Assembly: GCA_021018815.1 (NCBI GenBank)
Contig: JAITYX010000065.1
Span: forward strand, 228,501-292,500
Direction: 5' to 3'
Source of the DNA: Talinum fruticosum
Taxonomy: Eukaryota > Streptophyta > Magnoliopsida > Caryophyllales > Talinaceae
DNA: 64,000 nucleotides
Made by a program: the position numbers and the translations under genes. This document shows positions 59,328 through 64,000 of this stretch, one piece after another (the stretch's first letter is position 1; each line of letters opens with the position of its first letter). Under the pieces are notes generated by a model. It saw only the letters and a list, made by a program, of their open reading frames with translations, was not told the DNA's origin and did not search any database.

Positions 59328-60362
59328 CACTACTACGGGAACCACTTTTAACGACGAGTCTTTAATTACGGTTAAACGGACAAACCGTCATGAAAAATGG
59401 ACCGGTGGCATTTTCGTAAAATAATGTAGTTTTAAAGTATATATGACGACGATTCAATATCAACAAGCTGTCGTATAAAGTTTTTACAGAACTTAGAGTA
59501 CGATTGTTTTACTTGAACCGTCATCATATATGTATCTATGACGACGGTTCGGTTAAAGAACCGTAGTCTAAGAACTTTATACGACGGTTCTTGGTAGTGA
59601 ACCGTAGTATAAAGTTATGATAAAAACCCTTGGCCAATGCCGAGTCTCACTATTGTCACTCAGTCCTATACTCTCTCTTCGGTTGCTCTTCTCTCCGTGG
59701 TGGTTTTCCGTGGTTTCGATTGGGTTCCCACTCATTCTCTCTGCGGTTTTCGGTCGTGCTTGCACTCCACACCACTCACTATCTCCATGTTTCCAGTTGT
59801 GGCTACACCACTCTTTCGTCGACTTCTCTTTCCGACCCCACTTCTCTCCACGTGGCTGCACCTCTCTCGTCGACTTCTCTTTTTGGGTAGCACCAGGTTA
59901 GTCTTTCTCTTCATATTTAGCATTTTTCGCATTCCATTGCGGGTTGTAGAGAAAATTTTAGATCTAAAATTGAAAGTGTAATTTAGGAGTCTTATATTTT
60001 GATGTGTTTTAGAGAAAATTTTATAGATTATTCTTATAAATTGTGAATGGATTAGAATATGAAAATAAGAAAAGAGTTGTATAATTACTTGTAATATAAA
60101 ATGGATTCTTTAAAAAGTACAAAAAATCAAGAGGGCGATATGATGAACAAGGAGAAGTTGGTCTAGAGTAGAGAAGATCGAACTCTCCTTACACCGGTCG
60201 ATTTTAATAACCACGGAAATGTCTGTAGGTGAGATTAAAGTTACCTTTATGAGCTACGTTGGTGCAGCAACCCGCTCCCATGTTAACATCAACTTTAGAA
60301 AATGGGTTGACGTCCTTGATTCCATTAAGGACAACCTATGGAATGATATTCGAGATAAATGA
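59328..60362 (+). mobile_element. CACTA (En/Spm) transposon end and 5' portion
   Basis: Starts CACTACTACGGGAACC at 59328, followed by subterminal repeats of ACGACGGTTC and its reverse complement GAACCGTAGT (59520-59610), as in plant CACTA elements. A CT-rich leader follows (59630-59900). The second terminus is not visible; the element appears cut off by the TA repeat. Confidence 0.7.
60219..60362 (+). pseudogene. CACTA accessory transposase fragment (Transposase_24-like)
   Basis: A 47-residue open frame starting [20 protein letters not shown], with a [18 protein letters not shown] block. This resembles the conserved domain of plant Spm-type accessory proteins (a Tyr-Val-Gly block, a Trp-x-x-V/P block, then LW). 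It ends at TGA 60360-60362, where the family usually continues. A fragment only. Confidence 0.5.
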
Positions 60363-60386
60363 ATACATCTTAACTTAGTATTGCAA

Positions 60387-60525
<139 letters not shown>

Positions 60526-60568
60526 AGCGGGGAAGTAGGGTGACAAATTAATTTAACAAATTGATTTT

Positions 60569-61084
60569 TCAAAACAAAAGAGGGCAATTGAAAATAACTA
60601 AAATAGACAAGTAAATAGAGCGTAATGAAAATGAAGAAGATGATGAGTAATTGAAATAAATAGGACCATTGCATATATTAGTTTGAACCATTGCTAATAA
60701 TGAATCTTTATATCTAATTAATCTATTGTCTCTAAGGGCCATGAATATAGAACAATCTAATCCTAATCTTGTTAAAGGCTTGAGTGCTATTTGAATCATT
60801 CCAAAATGAATATATCTATATTTTTCTTTATATTTTATAATAGAAATATTTGATAATAATTTAATAGTTTGAAATTCTTCATCTAAACTGAAGGTTTCTT
60901 CATGATCTTTTATTGAAAAATCAGTATTGAAATCAAACTTGCCTATTTGATCGATAGTTTCTATCTTTTGTTTTGGAATAGACCAATTTGAGAAATCAAC
61001 TTGACAGTTAACTTCTCTGCTATTGACCACATTAGTACTCTTACTACTACCTAAACTTAGAAGATCTCGTAGCCTAGAGGCCAT
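60569..61084 (-). pseudogene. Pararetrovirus movement-protein region, truncated
   Basis: Open for 171 codons from MASRLRDLL at 61084. The central part has the 30K-type movement protein core: YRYIHFGMIQIALKPLTR, then LRDNRLIRYKDSLLAMVQTN and CNGPIYF. These proteins open plasmodesmata for cell-to-cell spread. Similarity ends soon after (about 60615), close to the TA repeat, so the C-terminal part is missing. Reading is open to 60569 by chance. Confidence 0.7.
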
Positions 61085-61165
61085 CTAAGCTTTTGTTTGA
61101 ATATCTAGTAGGCAATTACGCACATCTATTTGAAAAATCTTTTGTAGTAAGAACCTTGAGGATTC
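61085..61165. other. Short gap between the two pararetrovirus ORFs
   Basis: Contains stops in all frames that would join the two ORFs. No conserved motif identified. Confidence 0.35.
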
Positions 61166-62428
61166 TTAGTTTTGAATAGGCTTTTTGATTTGGGTTTGTT
61201 TTGTGCGGAACATGCTGAATTTCAGTAGATTTTGAATCAACCAGAATGAACTCATAAAAGGTTCTGGTTTTATGAGGATTGTCATTAATAAAATAACATT
61301 CTTGAGTAAAAACGGTTTTGACAAATTCATTGAGTTGTTAAAGTGTTTGAGGGTTCTATACTTAGTATAGACCAAATGTTCTTTAGTAGGCTTGGTAAAA
61401 TATTTTGAATCAAAAGAAGCATTTAAAATCGTCGGATTTTGATATTTTGAGGTAGCTTGAGCATAGGTTAATGGAGGAAAATCTTGACCATGCAGAACTT
61501 GAAATGAGTTTGTCATTGGAATTGAAAATTGAGAAGGGGTGACTGGCTTGACTGCATAATGATGAGGAGTTTGAATATTTCTTTCTTTATCTTGACTCAT
61601 TTTGAAATCCGAAAAGAGAGAGTCATTGTTAAATATAACATTAATAAAAGGATGCTTTTTAAAAGATAAGTCTTTTGAAAGCATTGAAGATATGAACTTG
61701 AATGAAATATGTTTTTCATGAATCTGCGTATGAATACCAAATTGATCAACTTTGAAAGGGTAGATTTGAGTAATAAAAGGAGTTCCTAATATAGCTTCTT
61801 GACCTATATCCCTGACTAGGACAAAGGTGTTCTTGAAACAATAACCTTGATTACAAACATAAACATTTGATAATTTGTATTTGATTTGCAGTACCATTCC
61901 ATTAGCACTATGGAGGCGTTCTTTAGTTTTTTCATAATATATAGATGGAATTAATCCTTCTTTAATACAATTTTGATCTGCGCCACTATCTAGTAGAGCA
62001 ATCGTATTGAATTCAAAGTCTTCATTGATTTTTAAAGTAATATAGATATACCATTTTTGATAATTTATATGGTTAATTATTGAAATAAATTGTTGATTAG
62101 AAGAACTTGGAGTGTCTTCATCAACACTTGATTTATTTTCAATTAATGATAATCTTGTTTCTAGTTCTAAATCTTTTGTTCGAAGAGAACATAAATTTTG
62201 ATTAATTTCTTTAATTTGTTCTTTAAGATTATTGATTTCCATTTTTAGGTCTTGAATATTTACTACTTTTAAAATATTTGGAGTATCATACTTTTCAAAT
62301 ATTTTATTGATACTGAAGCTAGGAGGAGTAGTTTTTAATAAATCTTCTTTTATTAAAATTCTTTTGAGTTTTTCTAAATAATCTTTCCTTAATTCAGGAT
62401 CTTGAATTAGTTCAATTAAATCTAACAA
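61166..62428 (-). pseudogene. Pararetrovirus aspartic protease region joined to a polyprotein N-terminal-like segment
   Basis: Open for 420 codons. It begins with a coiled-coil linker (NNLKEQIKEINQNL), then the protease: LLDSGADQNCIKEG holds the catalytic DSGA, and AILGTPFI the second conserved block. The protease matures the viral polyprotein. After about residue 270 the character changes (MSQDKERNIQTPHHYAVKPV, then DFPPLTYAQATS and YTKYRTLKHFNNS). It does not lead into reverse transcriptase; it looks like the leader expected before a movement protein, which follows at 61084. The switch near 61600 could be a deletion or recombination junction. Confidence 0.65.
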
Positions 62429-62685
62429 AAATTCTTTTTCATTTTAATAGTATTGATCATATTCATACATTTGTAACAAATTCTCGATGATTCATTTCCG
62501 AGGAATAATCACTTGAATTACTTTCTAATTCATAAAGACCATTGTCTTCAGAATCGGAAGATGAATTATCGAATTAACTGGAGTATCTCTGAGTTCAAAT
62601 AAGGAAATAATCTTTTCTTGAATTTCGTGGTTATCGCCACAAATTTCATTTCATTTTTCTTTAACTTTGTAATTTTTGCATAATG
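62429..62685 (-). other. Linker between zinc knuckle and protease ORF
   Basis: Serine- and acid-rich reading (SSDSEDNGLYELESNSSD) interrupted by frameshifts and ended by a stop near 62465. Confidence 0.45.
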
Positions 62686-63540
62686 TCATGGTTTGCCACA
62701 CTTAAAACAAGTAGCTTTATTAGTAGTTTTCTTCTTTGGAGTATTTTTCTTTGGAGTGGTATTAGAAGTATTTGCTTTATTATTATTATTACGATTGAAT
62801 TGTGTTTTCCTATTAATTTGGTTTGATCGTCTTTTTTTAACAGATGGGGCTTCCACTTTTGGAAGACATAAGGCTTCACAAAAAGAACCTAATTCTTTTC
62901 GTGTAGCAGCTTTGTCTGTTGAATATGTAGCTTGTAATTTTAATTCATTACATAATGAAATACCTTCTTTTTTAATAAATCCTAATAATTGAGCAAATGT
63001 AATTTGATCATATGGAATTGGATCTTGTCCTGTACCTTCCTTTAATTTATTGAATATTCTTTGAGAAAATAAATTCGGTAATCCCGAAATGAATTTTTCT
63101 TTCCAATACGGTTGTCTACAATCTTGTCTTTTTAATAAATATGCGAAATATGTATCTTTATACCAATTGTAATCTTCTTGATTAGGACATGTTAGATTAG
63201 TCAATAGAATTTCTTGACCGCTTAACATATCTTTTGGAGTACCTAGAAGATTGACAACTATTGTATGTACTAAAGTGTACACAACTTCTTTATGATTTTT
63301 AATACTCGGACGTTCTTCATCTGTCATATAATTTTCTCACCAAGACTTTAAAGATCCGGTGAAACCTGAAATTAGTAAATCAAAAGCTTGAGTTTCGGAA
63401 CTCCTTTGGATGTGTAGGCAGCATATGCCATCATCATCCTATGGAGAATAATGAATGCCTCATGCTCGAATTTTCCATCTAAATTCCATTCATAGATGGA
63501 GCCACCGTCAAAGGCTTACGTAACTATTGATTTTTATTGA
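62686..63540 (-). pseudogene. Pararetrovirus coat-protein region with zinc knuckle
   Basis: Pieces: SIYEWNLDGKFEHEAFIILH (about 63500-63440), LLISGFTGSLKSW (about 63375), MTDEERPSIKNHKEVVYTLV (63327), YFAYLLKRQDCRQPYWKEKF, LLGFIKKEGISLCNELKL, a basic asparagine-rich stretch, and CFKCGKP at 62686. A TGA replaces the expected Gly codon in the knuckle, just before HYAK. The CX2C knuckle and the W-rich capsid helices fit the coat protein of plant pararetroviruses. At least two frameshifts near 63510 and 63340. Confidence 0.7.
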
Positions 63541-64000
63541 TTCAAGTTGAAGATCCGGAGGAGTGCTTCTGGAATAATAAGGAATTTCTTTTTTATTAAA
63601 GATTTTATTAATATTAGTTAAATCATGATCTTCTTGAGAGATGTCTAAGACATTAGGAGTATTACTTGAACTAGATGCTTGTTTGAGTTTTTCATCTATC
63701 CTTTTAATTAATGGGCTATCTGGAATTTCTAATTTTTTATTTTTATTAAATTTTATAAGAGGAGATGAAATATCATTTAGAAATCCTGGTTTTGTAGAAT
63801 CTCTATTTAAATCTAAATTTTCTAATTTTTTGGATAATTGATCAATATCTTCTTTTTTAGATATTGCTTCTATTTGAGTAGAAACCATATTAACTTGATG
63901 AGAAACTGTATGTAATACTTGATTAGTGTAATTATTTTGATGATAAACTTTTTTAATATCTTCTAATTCTATTTCGAGGATTATCTGGATTATTTCTTCC
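63508..64000 (-). pseudogene. Pararetrovirus movement-protein tail and linker, cut by the window edge
   Basis: Reading from the edge gives YTNQVLHTVSHQVNMVSTQI, a charged coiled coil (KKEDIDQLSKKLENLDL), and SRSTPPDLQLE near 63550 before a stop at 63508. This is the linker between movement and coat domains in the family. The upstream part lies outside the window. Confidence 0.55.

Larger units (their letters stand above)
60530..64000 (-). mobile_element. Endogenous pararetrovirus (Caulimoviridae-like) relic
   Basis: Minus-strand coding pieces from the right edge: end of a movement-protein region, coat-protein region with zinc knuckle, aspartic protease, then a second movement-protein start. 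No reverse transcriptase or RNase H lies between protease and the second movement-protein piece. The pieces carry stops and frameshifts, so it is a dead integrated copy. The domain wording is closest to the florendovirus/petuvirus side of the family, an inference. It continues beyond the window. Confidence 0.75.

Noticed and set aside
59577..59981. Several overlapping open frames in the CACTA leader
   Set aside because: CT-rich leader; no domain in any frame.

Overview
This is a stretch of nuclear DNA from a flowering plant, most likely a eudicot. The signs are GT-AG introns, a plant-type mitochondrial carrier, a plastid-type peroxiredoxin relic, and plant transposon families: Mutator-like (MULE), PIF/Harbinger, CACTA, Ty3 chromovirus, copia, Athila-type and LINE. 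An endogenous pararetrovirus relic is also present. The sequence is AT-rich and gene-poor. I recognise one host gene that looks largely intact, an SLC25A44-like mitochondrial carrier (minus strand, six exons, 27766 to 25033), and one host pseudogene, a 5'-truncated type II peroxiredoxin (22859 to 22443). The species cannot be fixed from what is visible.

Layout. 1-14620 is a left arm of decayed mobile DNA: a plant-mobile-domain-like gene relic, two small genes joining a GRF-like zinc finger to a coiled coil and a membrane segment, an Athila-type gag-like ORF with an upstream array of GGCACG/CGTGCC dyads, and a MULE transposase. 14620-28200 is a gene island holding the carrier, the peroxiredoxin relic and several MITE-like repeats. 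28200-41340 is a Harbinger relic into which a 9.5-kb Ty3 chromovirus (30585-40082) has jumped, with an exact 5-bp target duplication. 41340-47750 is AT-rich intergenic DNA with a copia 3' LTR at 43870-44319. 47750-59327 is a right arm that repeats the left-arm modules in the same order but inverted. 59328-60362 is a CACTA end. 60389-60525 is a TA microsatellite. 60530-64000 is the pararetrovirus relic, which continues past the window edge.

The most interesting feature is the mirror image between the arms. Going inward to outward, both hold a terminus-like motif, a GA tract, a MULE transposase, a dyad array plus Athila-type ORF1, then GRF/membrane gene 1 and GRF/membrane gene 2, with matching orientations and intron positions. 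The simplest reading is two diverged copies of one large composite MULE-related element of at least 10 kb. The copies decayed independently and now face each other around the gene island. Almost every mobile-element gene here is broken by frameshifts or stops, so protein calls rest on recognisable domain pieces.
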